DNA of 64,000 nt from contig JADNRY010000006.1 in assembly GCA_015501585.1 (NCBI GenBank), positions 1-64,000 on the forward strand, read 5' to 3'. Below, in pieces: positions 43,290 to 55,283 of the stretch; within the stretch, counting starts at the first letter, position 1; every line of letters starts with the position of its first letter. The DNA is from Rhodocollybia butyracea (lineage: Eukaryota; Basidiomycota; Agaricomycetes; Agaricales; Omphalotaceae). Made by a program: the position numbers and the translations under genes. The notes beneath the pieces were generated by a model. That model did not search any database, was not told where the DNA came from, and worked only from the letters and a program-made list of their open reading frames with translations.

Positions 43290-44115
43290 ATGGCTAGTAA
43301 TAGTGCAATACTGCCTCCCTTCCCAGATATCCCGAAGACCAGAGGTTCGATGGGGGAGTCAGACTAGCTTAAGTTGGGCTCCAATCAAAAGAAAAATGAA
43401 GATTACACTCAAAGCTCAAGGTCTAATCGGGTACATAGATGGTACTATTTCCATCCCCCTTGTTATCCTGCTACCAGAAAACATTCCTGTCACACCCGTA
43501 CCTCCTACCCCGGTATACTCCATGAATCCATCCCAGGATGAGTGGATGTTCCGTAATGACTGGGCTAGGGGAATGATTGAAGCGTATGTGTTGGATCTAC
43601 CTTTGCTCATCCCTGATGTCGACAAGATGAATGCCATTGATTCCTTCTTCAAAACTTTCCAAGAGCTGCAAAGGGAAGCCATTGAAGGTGGAAATGACGT
43701 TTCTGACAAGATCTTCAAGAGTGTTGTTCTTGCTGTGTTCCCGACACTGTCAATGGATACTATCATCCAGAACATCACGGCAAATCCCATGACTTATCCT
43801 ACCTCTGCATCGGTGATCCAGCAGATTACCTACCAGTTTTCACATACAGAAACCTGTCCCGATGCTGCAGTATCAGGAAATCGCCTCCCGCAGGCAAATG
43901 CTGCTCCCCAGACCAGGATAGAGCATCTCGAGCGCCAACTTGCTGCTGTCGCTGTGGGTGGATTGGGAACAAGGGGAAATGGGAATGGAAAGAAGTGTAC
44001 AAATCTTAATTGCCTGAGGGAGGGGCATCTGGCAGAAGATTGCTTTAGGCAGGGTGGAGGTAAAGAAGGATGTGCCATCTTTGACCCAAGCTGCAAATAC
44101 CGCAGTCTCCACTAA
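43290..44115 (+). pseudogene. gag of copia II, left arm
   Basis: Likely start ATG 43290 (MASNSAILPPFPDIPKTRG), then a frame change near 43345 into the main gag frame (MKITLKAQGLIGYIDGTI). Central UBN2/copia-type gag, then a knuckle of the form CX4CX4HX4C (CTNLNCLREGHLAEDC). Gag overlaps the pol frame by 62 nt (44054-44115), suggesting programmed or accidental frameshifting for Gag-Pol. Confidence 0.82.
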
Positions 44116-47100
44116 CTCTTCTGTTTTGGTAGGCAAATTAACCCAGCATTACGCCAGTTACAGCACGTCCATGTCGATATTGGAACTGGAGAATGAGACA
44201 TTCACTGACTCAGGAGCTTCAGACCATTTCTTCAGGAATAGATCAGACTTCCTTACCTATACACCATGCTCACGCTTGAGCAGATCTTCTGAGGAGTCAA
44301 CTACTCTGAAGATTATCGGATATGGGAAGGCCAGAAAATTCTTCACACACGAAGGAAAGGTTATCACTATAACTTTTGAGGAAGCACTTCATTCACCTTC
44401 CATAACCTCAGACCTCATATCAATCTCCAAACTGTGTGATAAGGGTATGACTGTCATGTTCGAGAAACAAACTGCAAAGTTTCATTCTGCAGGAACGCAT
44501 ATCTTGACTGGCTTCAGACACGGTGGCCTATACTGTTTGCAGGAGAAGGAGACATCGGCATTGGTGGTCAAGTCGAGAGCCCTGGATAAGCCAGTGGATA
44601 TTGAGGGATGGCACCGCCGATTTGGTCACGCTGGAGTTACGAGAATCCAAATTGCATTAGAGAAGAACTTGCTAAATGGCCTGAATGTACTTGGAGATCC
44701 AAATACTAAACCACCTGAATGCAACCCATGCCACATTGGTCAGGCTAAGCGCAGACTGTTTGACAGTAAAACCGAGGTCAAATCGAGGATCCTGGAGAGA
44801 GTCCAGATTGACCTCACTGGCCCAATGCGTACTAGGGCGTTAGGAGGGCTCTTCTACTCGATGCCTATAGTCGATGGCTGTTCCGCTATGACCAGGGATT
44901 ACTACCTGATGAATAAAGAATCCTCGTCTACCTTGGCCGCCTTGGAGAAATATAAGGCATTGGCAGAGAACGAGACTGGGCAGAAGATGCTGTATGTTTG
45001 TGTCGATGGAGGGAAAGAGATTGGAAGTGAAGCGTGGATGAAGTGGGCTGAGGAGAATGGAATAAAGCTTGAAGTAACCCCGGCATATTCGTCAGCAGCA
45101 AATGGCATTGTAGAAAGAAAGCATGGCGTCACTTTTGACCATGTACATACTATTCTTTACAAAACCGGACTTCCCCCTTTCCTCTGGACTTACGCCTGTG
45201 CCTATGTTGTCTATACCGAAAATCTACTCCCGGCTGTGAGGACTGGCTACAAGATTCCAGCTGAACTCTGGTATAGGAAGAAAATGGATGTTGCTCACCT
45301 GCGGCCTTGGGGTGCTATCGCCTGGGGCACTATTGTCAATGGCAGTCCCAGTAAGCTCAATCCACGAGGATTCTCTGGCCAAATGGTTGGGTATGGAGAG
45401 CAAGGTGTGTACTTTCTTTATTTGCCGACAGGCCAAATTGTTGCTAGCTGGGATGTTTCCTTCGACGAGAGAGTACAAGTTTCTTTGCCCTCAGTTGTGG
45501 GGGAGAGGGGAGATGAGAGTGACGGAGATGTTGAAGCGGAAAGTCAACATCTCGATGACACAACTGATGCCGGAAGAAACTCTAATATCCCCGAGCCCGT
45601 GATCTCCAATGACTTAAAGGTACCCAAATCACAGCCACTGCAAGTTTGCCACTCCTCCCACAATAGAACACTGTCTGCGATTGCAAAAGCTAGCTACAAG
45701 TCCGAGAATAGGGAGAAGGAGAGCAGCAGAGCCCAGCTCAAGTGGGCAACAAACACAAGATGACCTCACACAAACTTCACAACCCTTGCTGCTAACCTAC
45801 CTTCCAAAGTTGACGAGATGTTTAATACAGCTCTCTTGGCAGTTGGACTTCCTCCAGTTCTGAAATCATACTCGAAAGCCATGGAAGACCCAACTTGTTG
45901 GATGCCAGCCATCCAGAAGAAGGGAGAGATTTCTTTGAGGTCTTTGCCACTGTCTTACGCTTCGATTCACTTCGCATACTCATTGCTGTGTGGATCACCC
46001 TGGGTTATTTTATCTGGCAGATCGACTTTGCCTCAGCCTATCTCAATGCCAACATGGAGGAAGAAATGTATATCAGACCTCCTGAAGGGTTTGAAGGTAG
46101 GGGTACTGGACAGGTGATGAGAATGAAGAAGTCGTTATACGGATCCATGCAGGCCGGAAGGAACTGGTGGAAACTCCTCGATGCAACGTACAAAGACCTT
46201 GGATACCAGCGATCTCAAGCTGACCAATGCGTTTGGACTAGGAGGACAGATATAGGCGAGACAATGGCGGGTACATATACGGATGATACTCTTGGTGGAT
46301 CGTCGACAAAAGAGGAGATGGATAGGGCAAAGAGCAAGATCAGGAGTTGCTATCAAATCAAAGAGACCGATACGGTACACTTTGCTCTTGCTATGTGCTT
46401 GACTCATGACAGGGAATCTGGGATGGCAACTCTCTCGATGCCAGCCTATTGGGATCAGCTGTTTACCAGGTTTGGCCTCCAGGATCTGAAGCCCAAAGCC
46501 ACGCCTTATCTGCCTGGACTGAAGCTAACCAAGGATCAATCTCCCAAGACCAAAGTGGAACAATTCTTCATGAAGGACAAGCTGTATGGGGAGCTTCTTG
46601 GTGGGATTCAGTTTGGCCAAGGGGCATGCCACCCTGACTTTGCTTTCGAGATGAATGATCTAGCACAGTTTGCACAGGATCCCGGTGCAGCTCATTGGAA
46701 TGGTCTTATTCACCTCTGCCGATACATCATCGGGTCCAAGGAACAAGGAATTGTGTTCAAGAAGTCGTAATTAGGCCTTACTCCAAAGACCTACTGCGAC
46801 ACAAATCACGCTGCATGTACTGATACTTGTTGGTCAGTAACAGGAGTTCTCACTATGCTCGCTGGAGGTCCTGTCTTCTGGATGTCAAAGCGGCAGGATG
46901 TTGTTGCTCTATCCACAACAGAATCAGAGTATATTGCGTATGGAAAGGGGGCTCAGCAAGCGAAGTGGGTACACAACTTCATGTCCAAGATTGGATATCC
47001 TTCACCCCTTCCCTCTCAACTCTATGCCGACAACAAGAGCGCCATTGCGATCTCAGAAAATCCGAAATTTCATCAGCGTGTTAAGCATATTGACATTTGC

Positions 47101-47199
47101 TTTCATTTTCTTTGAGACTTGATTGAAGCTGGGGAGATAAAGATCAGCTATGTCCCCTCTGAGGACAATCTGGCGGACATCCTTACAAAGCCTTTATAG
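44054..47199 (+). pseudogene. pol of copia II, left arm, RT-deleted
   Basis: Protease TDSGASDHFF, GAG-pre-integrase WHRRFGH..CNPCHIGQAKR and the integrase D,D,E (VQIDLTGPM; CVDGGKEIGSEAW; SAANGIVERKHG) are open from 44054 to TGA at 45761-45763. After it the same frame runs to EDPTCWMPAIQKK (about 45930). There the RT fingers region with the KARLVAKG block is missing, and the sequence jumps, with a frame change, to FFEVFATVLRFDSLRILI. RNase H follows with a TAA (about 46768) and a TGA (FHFL*DLIEAGEI) inside. RT would be inactive; integrase might still be made. Confidence 0.88.
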
Positions 47200-47267
47200 G
47201 CCACGCTCCATCGTTGCATAGTTGGTCTATTGGGAATGGGGGATGGCGATGGGCAGAACTAGGGGAG

Positions 47268-47652
47268 TGTCGAAAGGGGAGCTACGCGCCAAGGAGTTCC
47301 GCCCCCCTGCCTTTGCTTCCGGGTCAGATGGGACATGTTTAGGTGTAAGGAGGTTTATCCCTCAGGGGGATCCGATGTTTTTCCTTTGCTTATTTTGTTT
47401 ATCCCTCTCTTCATTTATCCAAGTGCCTAGTATTGACTTGGCAGTCTCATGTAGCTAGTTATATAGAGGACGAGTCGTCCTTTGTCCCTCAGTCATTTGT
47501 ATACTTCTGAGGGTATGTTGATTTATTTATATGTTTATGGAACTTATACTTACGCTTATATATGTAGCTCGTACTTACTAAGTTCCACAGGTAATTACTT
47601 GCAATACGAGTCGTTTGTATACTTCTGAGGCTCATACTTACTAAGTTCCACA
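47268..47652 (+). repeat. 3' LTR of copia II, left arm
   Basis: 385 bp, TGTCGAAAGGGG to TTCCACA, followed by TAGCG. A few substitutions against the 5' LTR (for example TGTCAAAAG versus TGTCGAAAG). Confidence 0.92.
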
Positions 47653-47805
47653 TAGCGGTTTTAACAAACAGAAAGGCTCGCTCTATAGTCTCTATTAATT
47701 TATCATTGTTACCACTGAGTTACGTACTGTGAGATACAGTAAGTGGTGATTATGGAGAGGCAGAGGCATTACAAGACTATAGATATGGACAGGCTACAGA
47801 TAGGC

Positions 47806-48065
47806 TACTCTATGATTATGACCATACACTTGCAGGGGTCAAGGTGTTATGCATTGTTTTTCTTGAGCATTATGCTCAGAGGCCACCATTATGCATCAAC
47901 CATAGTGCTATATGTGTAAATGAATAAGCGGGCCAAAGGCCCGGCAGCAAGATTTGCGATGTTTCAATGCTTGGAGCCTCCTGTTATGTGTTATGCATTG
48001 CAAAATCCCCATGCTTGGGGGTCCTGTTACACATTATGGGAGCATCCAGTCATAATTATACAGTA
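47806..48065. mobile_element. Tc1/mariner-type MITE, 256 bp, left arm
   Basis: 47808-48063, flanked by TA on both sides. Ends CTCTATGATTATGACC and, inverted, CTGTATAATTATGACT. It aligns along its length with both ends of the 819-bp element at 20862-21680. Confidence 0.75.
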
Positions 48066-48893
48066 CTCTGAGCATACAAATAGGCTACAGATAGGTTACA
48101 TCAAGGGTACAGATAGGCTATAGATAGTCTAGTAGGCAAAACCAGGGATACAAATAGGCTATGAATGGTCTGCAGATAGGCTACAGATTGGTCACATCAA
48201 GGGTACAGACAGGCTACAGATAGATTACAAGTAGGCAACACTAGGGGTACAGATAGGCTACTCCGAGGCTACAAATAGGCAACAGATAGGTTACACCAAG
48301 GTTACAAATAGACTATAGATATGGATGGGCTACAGATAGGCCACTCTGAGGCTACAAATAGGCTACAGATAGGTTACATTAAGGGTACAGATAGGCTATA
48401 GATATGCTACAGATGGATGGCAAGTAGGCAACACCAGGGGTACAAATTAAAGATTTCCACAACTCCAGGATGCTGGCAGGTACTTGCAAGTATATCAAAT
48501 GGGCTATGGATGGTCTAAAGATAACCTACTCTGAGGATACAAATAGGCTACAGATATGTTATATCAAGCATCCAGATAGGCTATAGGTAGGCTACAGATA
48601 GATTACAAGTAGGCAATGCCCAGGCTACAAATAGGCTATAGATGGGCTACAGGTAGGCTACTCCAAGGCTACAAATAAGCTACAGATTGGTTACATTAAG
48701 AGTACAAATTAGTGATGTGTGGGGCTGGGCTGGGCCTCAAGCCCACAGGCCAGGCCAGGCTTTAGCGGGCCAGGGCCTCCTGAAAGTAAGGCCCAAGCCC
48801 TAGCCAGTTTGTAGGCCTATCCATAGTCTATTCATTGACTATCTGTACCCTCTTTGTAGTCTTGAATATATTTTCAAGGCAGAAAAGATGTGG

Positions 48894-49020
48894 CGGAAAA
48901 TGTGGTAAAGGCTCATCTTGTTGCTCAAGGGTTTTCTCAGGTTCCTGCAGTCAAATATTTTGATATGTATGCACCTGTTGCACACATGACTTCTATCTCC
49001 TTCATCCCCAGTTTCCATCT
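48894..49020 (+). pseudogene. Copia RT fossil, left arm
   Basis: Reads NVVKAHLVAQGFSQVPAVKY then FDMYAPVAHMTSIS, the conserved KARLVAQGFxQ..YAPVA region of a third copia lineage. About 42 codons survive inside the minisatellite. Confidence 0.75.
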
Positions 49021-49869
49021 GCTGCACAACTGAATCTGGGCCTAGTAGGTCAAATCCTGTGTATGTCTCAATTTGTACACTGGCATGTTTTCAAGCCTGA
49101 CCAAGACATATATGAGCATTTTGTTCAGAAAGAAGCTCTCTAATGTTGAAAGCAACACATGTAATATGCATTATGAAAAAAATTCACCATAATGTGAGGG
49201 AAGGGGCATCTAACTCTGATGGTGGATTTAAATGCCCATTCCCAGATATAATTGTCTAGTTCCATGATACAAGTAGGCAACACCAAGGCTACAAATAGAC
49301 TATAGATAGGCTACAGGATAGATTACAAGGAGGCATTACCAGGGCGCTAAACCGAACCTAACATAGGCAATGCCTAGGCTACAAATAGACTACTCCAAGG
49401 CTACAGATAGGCAACACTAAGGCTACAAGTAGGGTATGGATAGGCTACATGAAGGCTACAGATAGGCTGCAGATAGATTACAAGTAGACAACACCAGGGG
49501 TACAGATAGGCTATGGAAGGGATACAGGTAAGCTACTCCAAGGCTACAAATATGCAGTATATAGGCTACGCCAAGGCTAGAAATAGAGTATAGATAGGCT
49601 ACAGATAGATTACGGGGTAACACCAAGGGTACAAATAGACTATGGATGGTCACTCTGGGGCTACAGATATATAGGCTACATCAACGGTACAGATAAGCTA
49701 CAGATAGACTAGAGATAGATTACAAGGAGGCAGCACCAAGGCTACAAATAGGCTATGGATGGTCTACAGATAGGCTACTCAAAGGCTACAAATAGGCCAC
49801 AGATAGGTTACATCAAGGGTACAGATAGACTACAGATAGATTACAAGGAGGCAACACCAAGGTTATAAA

Positions 49870-50036
49870 TGTTGGATTAGGATTTGTCATTACAAGCTTG
49901 TAATCTAACATAGGTATAAAGCTGTAGTCAGCAGATGCTTCTGCATCCGTTTGTCTCTCTCTTCTGACTGTCATGGAGAGGACAACCGGAAATACACTCA
50001 TTGCTGTCGGTTTACCCTCAGGTGCCTATTACAACA
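49870..50036 (-). mobile_element. Short solo LTR-like element, 167 bp, left arm
   Basis: Same family as 1546-1713, reverse orientation; ends TGTTGTAATAGG and ATCCAACA in its own orientation. Imperfect flanks (TTTGT/TTTAT) may be a decayed 5-bp duplication. Confidence 0.6.
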
Positions 50037-50167
50037 ACAAATAGGCTATAGAAAGGTTACATATAGATCACAAGTAGGCAACACCAAGGGAACAAATAGG
50101 CTATGGATGGGCCACAGGTAAGCTATGCTAAGGCTACAAATATGCAATAGATAGGTTACACCAAGGC

Positions 50168-52316
50168 TGTTGGAGTCCATCTTATTGTGTTCCATACTTA
50201 GTATATCTTGTCACGTGCCCCTTGCTTACATCTGTTTGCTTCGTCTTTTATCGTTCCTCAGTCTTTGACCACATTATTGTGTGATCTACTGAGGAGGGGG
50301 GGTATATTGACCTTAAGACCAAAATACAAGGTGATATATAATAAAAAAATTTCGCACACCCCTTGCCTTTGTTGAGGTGGATATCTGATCACACGATAAT
50401 GTGGTCAAAGACTGAGGAACAATAAAAGACGAAGCAAACAGATGTAAGCAAGGGGCACGTGACAAGATATACTAAGTATGGAACACTATTAGGCCTAAAA
50501 TCGGCCTAAGGCATGTAACCGTACATTTTGACACTTTGTACGTGTTATACAATGCAATAAGAGAGTTATATGGAGCCCGAGCGTGATAGCTGTTGCCGAG
50601 GCAAAGAACTTAACAGTAATACTCAGCGAGCCGTGAAGGTACACCCACAAGCGTAGCCTAGAGCCAAGCTAGCGAGGATACCTGGGCTGCCCGGAGATGT
50701 AACGCTAGATCGTCAATCTAGTTATACCCAAGAGTGTAGACTCTCTAAACTACAGGACATCTCAAAGCGGGATAAGTACTAAGCCAATGCGTTACTCGAG
50801 GGAAGGCATCCCTCGCACTAAGACCCCCAACAAGCTATGTTAAGATGTGGACTTTACAGTCCGTAACAATGGACCAGAACAATCCTGAAGAAACCATAGA
50901 GATCTATTCGTGGCACCGGTCGCAACCGTAAGGACGATAGGAACATGCTTAGCGGTCCTACGGAAAGCTACGCACCGGGATAGCCTTGGCAAATCAAAAC
51001 ATTTGATCTTAGAAATCATACACGGAAGGTCTTATCCGTTAAAGCCGACTATCGGGAATCACTTGTACATACTCAGCGCAGTTGCTCGAGATTATCATAA
51101 GTGGTGTCGTTGGAAAGCTAGATAACAGGCCTTCTTGAGAGAATGTTAATCACACTCAGGATGGACAAGAACTATCCGAGGAATAGAATGAAACTCACCC
51201 AAGGGAAACCGGGCGGCGAGTGATCATGAAGCATAAAGGTACTCCTGACCCCGGAGAATTGTGGAGTAATCGGAGAAACCTCGCTCGGATCAAAACACTC
51301 TAAAACTATGTTAATCCTCACAAAATCATATTTTACCTCTGATATATACCCAAGAATGGACTATTTCTTTATTGTGTGTACCATATATAGGCTGGAGTTT
51401 CCTTTCCGAGCCAGATTTCTCTGTTCCACTCTCTTTCCGTCTCTCTCCGTATCTGTTTCATCTATTTTTCGTATTAAACTCTCTCTACTCAGTATATAAG
51501 CCAGATATATTTATTCAATAAAGACAAGTTTCTTGCCCTCGATTTGACTGCTAAGACCAGTGCTCCGTAGAACGTCCCCACGGGATCAGTAGCGTGACGC
51601 CTCCTGACTTGGTTATCTTAAGAAAGTAATAAACTTCACGTGCTTCACAAAGCCCATTTATATCTTGATCGAATTTAAGTGTGTAGAGTTCTCTCGAACT
51701 CCAGATCAACTCAAATCTAGTTGCTTCCTTAGAGGGGATGGCTTCTAGTAAGGGATTATTCGGCTCCAGAGTGAGGGTTCCTTAGTTGACTTCTTCACAA
51801 AGTTAGATGAGCCACTAAGATTGTGGTACAAGTCCCTAGTGATTAAGTTCACTCACAATATCGTAGCTTGGCCCAGAGTTTGGTCGAGGACTTTACGGCG
51901 TCACAGCAGCTAGTGCCAGAGTTTGCCTAGGGTTGTTGACAAACCTCGAGATTACTATTCTAGCTAGAGCCAGAGTTTGCCTAGGAGAATCTTAGTTTTG
52001 TTGTATTGGTTTTGGTTTTGGTTAATTGATTTGGACATACACACCTGGTTCCCTCGTACACTCGTACACCCCAACTAGACTTCTCTCGACTTATAGTTAC
52101 CCACGTTAGTCCTACCGTCTTGAATCTGGAGCAGTCGCGCGTGTACATCCGATATTACAAGACTTTCCCCCGAGGAATCTCTGACAACCCGCCCTTGCTC
52201 CCTTACATATCGATAGTCTGGTTAGGTGCAGTAGTGTTTTTGTTAGGTTGTTTTATAGCACCTTTCACATACCTACACATAAATACCCAAATAACGCAAT
52301 AAGATGGACTCCAACA
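50168..52316 (+). mobile_element. Central element of the inverted repeat (solo LTR or TIR element)
   Basis: 2,149 bp from TGTTGGAGTCCATCTTATTG to its exact 20-bp inverse at 52297-52316. Only these 20 bp at each end belong to the inverted arms; 50188-52296 is single copy. It contains a TATA-like ATATATAGG near 51392, AATAAA near 51518 and CAGAGTTTGCCTAGG repeats (about 51865-51980), which suggests a large LTR with U3-R-U5. A 20-bp terminal inverted repeat would instead suit a DNA element. No ORF with family resemblance. Flanks AAGGC / GCCTT are inverted, so no target duplication exists. Confidence 0.55.
50188..50492. repeat. Nested inverted repeat of about 100-bp arms inside the central element
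   Basis: 50189-50291 (TGTTCCATACTTAGTATATC ..) and 50387-50490 are inverted copies with very few mismatches, separated by about 95 bp. This places a strong hairpin just inside the left boundary of the central element. Confidence 0.85.
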
Positions 52317-52447
52317 GCCTTGGTGTAACCTATCTATTGCATATTTGTAGCCTTAGCATAGCTTACCTGTGGCCCATCCATAGCCTATTTGTTCCCTTGG
52401 TGTTGCCTACTTGTGATCTATATGTAACCTTTCTATAGCCTATTTGT

Positions 52448-52614
52448 TGTTGTAATAGGCACCTGAGGGTAAACCGACAGCAATGAGTGTATTTCCGGTT
52501 GTCCTCTCCATGACAGTCAGAAGAGAGAGACAAACGGATGCAGAAGCATCTGCTGACTACAGCTTTATACCTATGTTAGATTACAAGCTTGTAATGACAA
52601 ATCCTAATCCAACA
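52448..52614 (+). mobile_element. Short solo LTR-like element, 167 bp, right arm
   Basis: TGTTGTAATAGG to CTAATCCAACA, the same family as 1546-1713; mirror of 49870-50036. Confidence 0.6.
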
Positions 52615-53463
52615 TTTATAACCTTGGTGTTGCCTCCTTGTAATCTATCTGTAGTCTATCTGTACCCTTGATGTAACCTATCTGTGGCCTATTTGTAGCC
52701 TTTGAGTAGCCTATCTGTAGACCATCCATAGCCTATTTGTAGCCTTGGTGCTGCCTCCTTGTAATCTATCTCTAGTCTATCTGTAGCTTATCTGTACCGT
52801 TGATGTAGCCTATATATCTGTAGCCCCAGAGTGACCATCCATAGTCTATTTGTACCCTTGGTGTTACCCTGTAATCTATCTGTAGCCTATCTATACTCTA
52901 TTTCTAGCCTTGGCGTAGCCTATCTACTGCATATTTGTAGCCTTGGAGTAGCTTACCTGTATCCCTTCCATAGCCTATCTGTACCCCTGGTGTTGTCTAC
53001 TTGTAATCTATCTGCAGCCTATCTGTAGCCTTCATGTAGCCTATCCATACCCTACTTGTAGCCTTAGTGTTGCCTATCTGTAGCCTTGGAGTAGTCTATT
53101 TGTAGCCTAGGCATTGCCTATGTTAGGTTCAGTTTAGCGCCCTGGTAATGCCTCCTTGTAATCTATCCTGTAGCCTATCTATAGTCTATTTGTAGCCTTG
53201 GTGTTGCCTACTTGTATCATGGAACTAGACAATTATATCTGGGAATGGGCATTTAAATCCACCATCAGAGTTAGATGCCCCTTCCCTCACATTATGGTGA
53301 TTTTTTTTCATAATGCATATTACATGTGTTGCTTTCAACATTAGAGAGCTTCTTTCTGAACAAAATGCTCATATATGTCTTGGTCAGGCTTGAAAACATG
53401 CCAGTGTACAAATTGAGACATACACAGGATTTGACCTACTAGGCCCAGATTCAGTTGTGCAGC

Positions 53464-53590
53464 AGATGGAAACTGGGGATGAAGGAGATAGAAGTCATGT
53501 GTGCAACAGCTGCATACATATCAAAATATTTGACTGCAGGAACCTGAGAAAACCCTTGAGCAACAAGATGAGCCTTTACCACATTTTCCG
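53464..53590 (-). pseudogene. Copia RT fossil, right arm
   Basis: Mirror of 48894-49020. The arms differ here by at least one substitution. Confidence 0.75.
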
Positions 53591-54418
53591 CCACATCTTT
53601 TCTGCCTTGAAAATATATTCAAGACTACAAAGAGGGTACAGATAGTCAATGAATAGACTATGGATAGGCCTACAAACTGGCTAGGGCTTGGGCCTTACTT
53701 TCAGGAGGCCCTGGCCCGCTAAAGCCTGGCCTGGCCTGTGGGCTTGAGGCCCAGCCCAGCCCCACACATCACTAATTTGTACTCTTAATGTAACCAATCT
53801 GTAGCTTATTTGTAGCCTTGGAGTAGCCTACCTGTAGCCCATCTATAGCCTATTTGTAGCCTGGGCATTGCCTACTTGTAATCTATCTGTAGCCTACCTA
53901 TAGCCTATCTGGATGCTTGATATAACATATCTGTAGCCTATTTGTATCCTCAGAGTAGGTTATCTTTAGACCATCCATAGCCCATTTGATATACTTGCAA
54001 GTACCTGCCAGCATCCTGGAGTTGTGGAAATCTTTAATTTGTACCCCTGGTGTTGCCTACTTGCCATCCATCTGTAGCATATCTATAGCCTATCTGTACC
54101 CTTAATGTAACCTATCTGTAGCCTATTTGTAGCCTCAGAGTGGCCTATCTGTAGCCCATCCATATCTATAGTCTATTTGTAACCTTGGTGTAACCTATCT
54201 GTTGCCTATTTGTAGCCTCGGAGTAGCCTATCTGTACCCCTAGTGTTGCCTACTTGTAATCTATCTGTAGCCTGTCTGTACCCTTGATGTGACCAATCTG
54301 TAGCCTATCTGCAGACCATTCATAGCCTATTTGTATCCCTGGTTTTGCCTACTAGACTATCTATAGCCTATCTGTACCCTTGATGTAACCTATCTGTAGC
54401 CTATTTGTATGCTCAGAG

Positions 54419-54678
54419 TACTGTATAATTATGACTGGATGCTCCCATAATGTGTAACAGGACCCCCAAGCATGGGGATTTTGCAATGCATAACACATAA
54501 CAGGAGGCTCCAAGCATTGAAACATCGCAAATCTTGCTGCCGGGCCTTTGGCCCGCTTATTCATTTACACATATAGCACTATGGTTGATGCATAATGGTG
54601 GCCTCTGAGCATAATGCTCAAGAAAAACAATGCATAACACCTTGACCCCTGCAAGTGTATGGTCATAATCATAGAGTA
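54419..54678. mobile_element. Tc1/mariner-type MITE, 256 bp, right arm
   Basis: 54421-54676, TA on both flanks; mirror of 47808-48063. Confidence 0.75.
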
Positions 54679-54831
54679 GCCTATCTGTAGCCTGTCCATA
54701 TCTATAGTCTTGTAATGCCTCTGCCTCTCCATAATCACCACTTACTGTATCTCACAGTACGTAACTCAGTGGTAACAATGATAAATTAATAGAGACTATA
54801 GAGCGAGCCTTTCTGTTTGTTAAAACCGCTA

Positions 54832-55215
54832 TGTGGAACTTAGTAAGTATGAGCCTCAGAAGTATACAAACGACTCGTATTGCAAGTAATTACCTGTGGA
54901 ACTTAGTAAGTACGAGCTACATATATAAGCGTAAGTATAAGTTCCATAAACATATAAATAAATCAACATACCCTCAGAAGTATACAAATGACTGAGGGAC
55001 AAAGGACGACTCGTCCTCTATAACTAGCTACATGAGACTGCCAAGTCAATACTAGGCACTTGGATAAATGAAGAGGAGGGATAAACAAAATAAGCAAAGG
55101 AAAAACATCGGATCCCCCTGAGGGATAAACCTCCTTACACCTAAACATGTCCCATCTGACCCGGAAGCAAAGGCAGGGGGGCGGAACTCCTTGGCGCGTA
55201 GCTCCCCTTTCGACA
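54832..55215 (-). repeat. 3' LTR of copia II, right arm
   Basis: Mirror of 47268-47652; one or two bases differ in length. Confidence 0.9.
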
Positions 55216-55283
55216 CTCCCCTAGTTCTGCCCATCACCATCCCCCATTCCCAATAGACCAACTATGCAACGATGGAGCGTGGC

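Larger units (their letters stand above)
42790..47657 (+). mobile_element. Copia-type retrotransposon II, left arm copy
   Basis: Element 42795-47652 (4,858 bp) with target duplication TAGCG (42790-42794; 47653-47657). LTRs are 42795-43180 (386 bp) and 47268-47652 (385 bp), starting TGTC and ending TTCCACA. PBS GGTTATGGGCCCCG at 43181. PPT CTAGGGGAG before the 3' LTR. The reverse transcriptase has lost its N-terminal part, while protease and integrase are open. Confidence 0.95.
42049..47773 (-). mobile_element. LTR-like element (relative of 28091-29306), split by copia II, left arm
   Basis: Read on the minus strand from 47773 it starts TGTAATGCCTCTGCC. It matches the 1.2-kb solo LTR from CAGTACGTAACT onward, is interrupted by copia II with target duplication TAGCG, and continues through the hairpin array to GAGTCATTGATGTAAGGAGG before joining an unrelated antisense gag fragment. 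Its 3' end is lost. Confidence 0.7.
47774..50167 (+). repeat. 11-bp-period minisatellite, inner block, left arm
   Basis: Same ATAGGCTACAG-type array as the outer block, interrupted by a TA-flanked MITE (47808-48063), non-repeat DNA with an RT fossil (about 48700-49270) and a short LTR (49870-50036). Confidence 0.85.
38467..50187 (+). repeat. Left arm of giant inverted repeat
   Basis: Mirrors 52297-64000. Paired coordinates sum to 102467-102484; the change of about 17 in the sum is an indel between about 40951 and 42057. The arm contains AT-rich DNA, two minisatellite blocks, an LTR-like element split by copia II, two TA-flanked or GATGGACA MITEs and short relics. Its inner end is exactly TGTTGGAGTCCATCTTATTG at 50168-50187. 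Confidence 0.95.
52317..54710 (-). repeat. 11-bp-period minisatellite, inner block, right arm
   Basis: Mirror of 47774-50167, with the same inserted relics. Confidence 0.85.

Noticed and set aside
49456..49653. Minisatellite ORFs with repeated NLSVAYL/SLGVAYL peptides
   Set aside because: Products of a stop-poor 11-bp repeat; no start context, splice signals or conserved frame between units.
52120..52302. 60-codon ORF with a hydrophobic segment in the central element
   Set aside because: Too short, no start context or family resemblance, located in what looks like the U5 end of an LTR.
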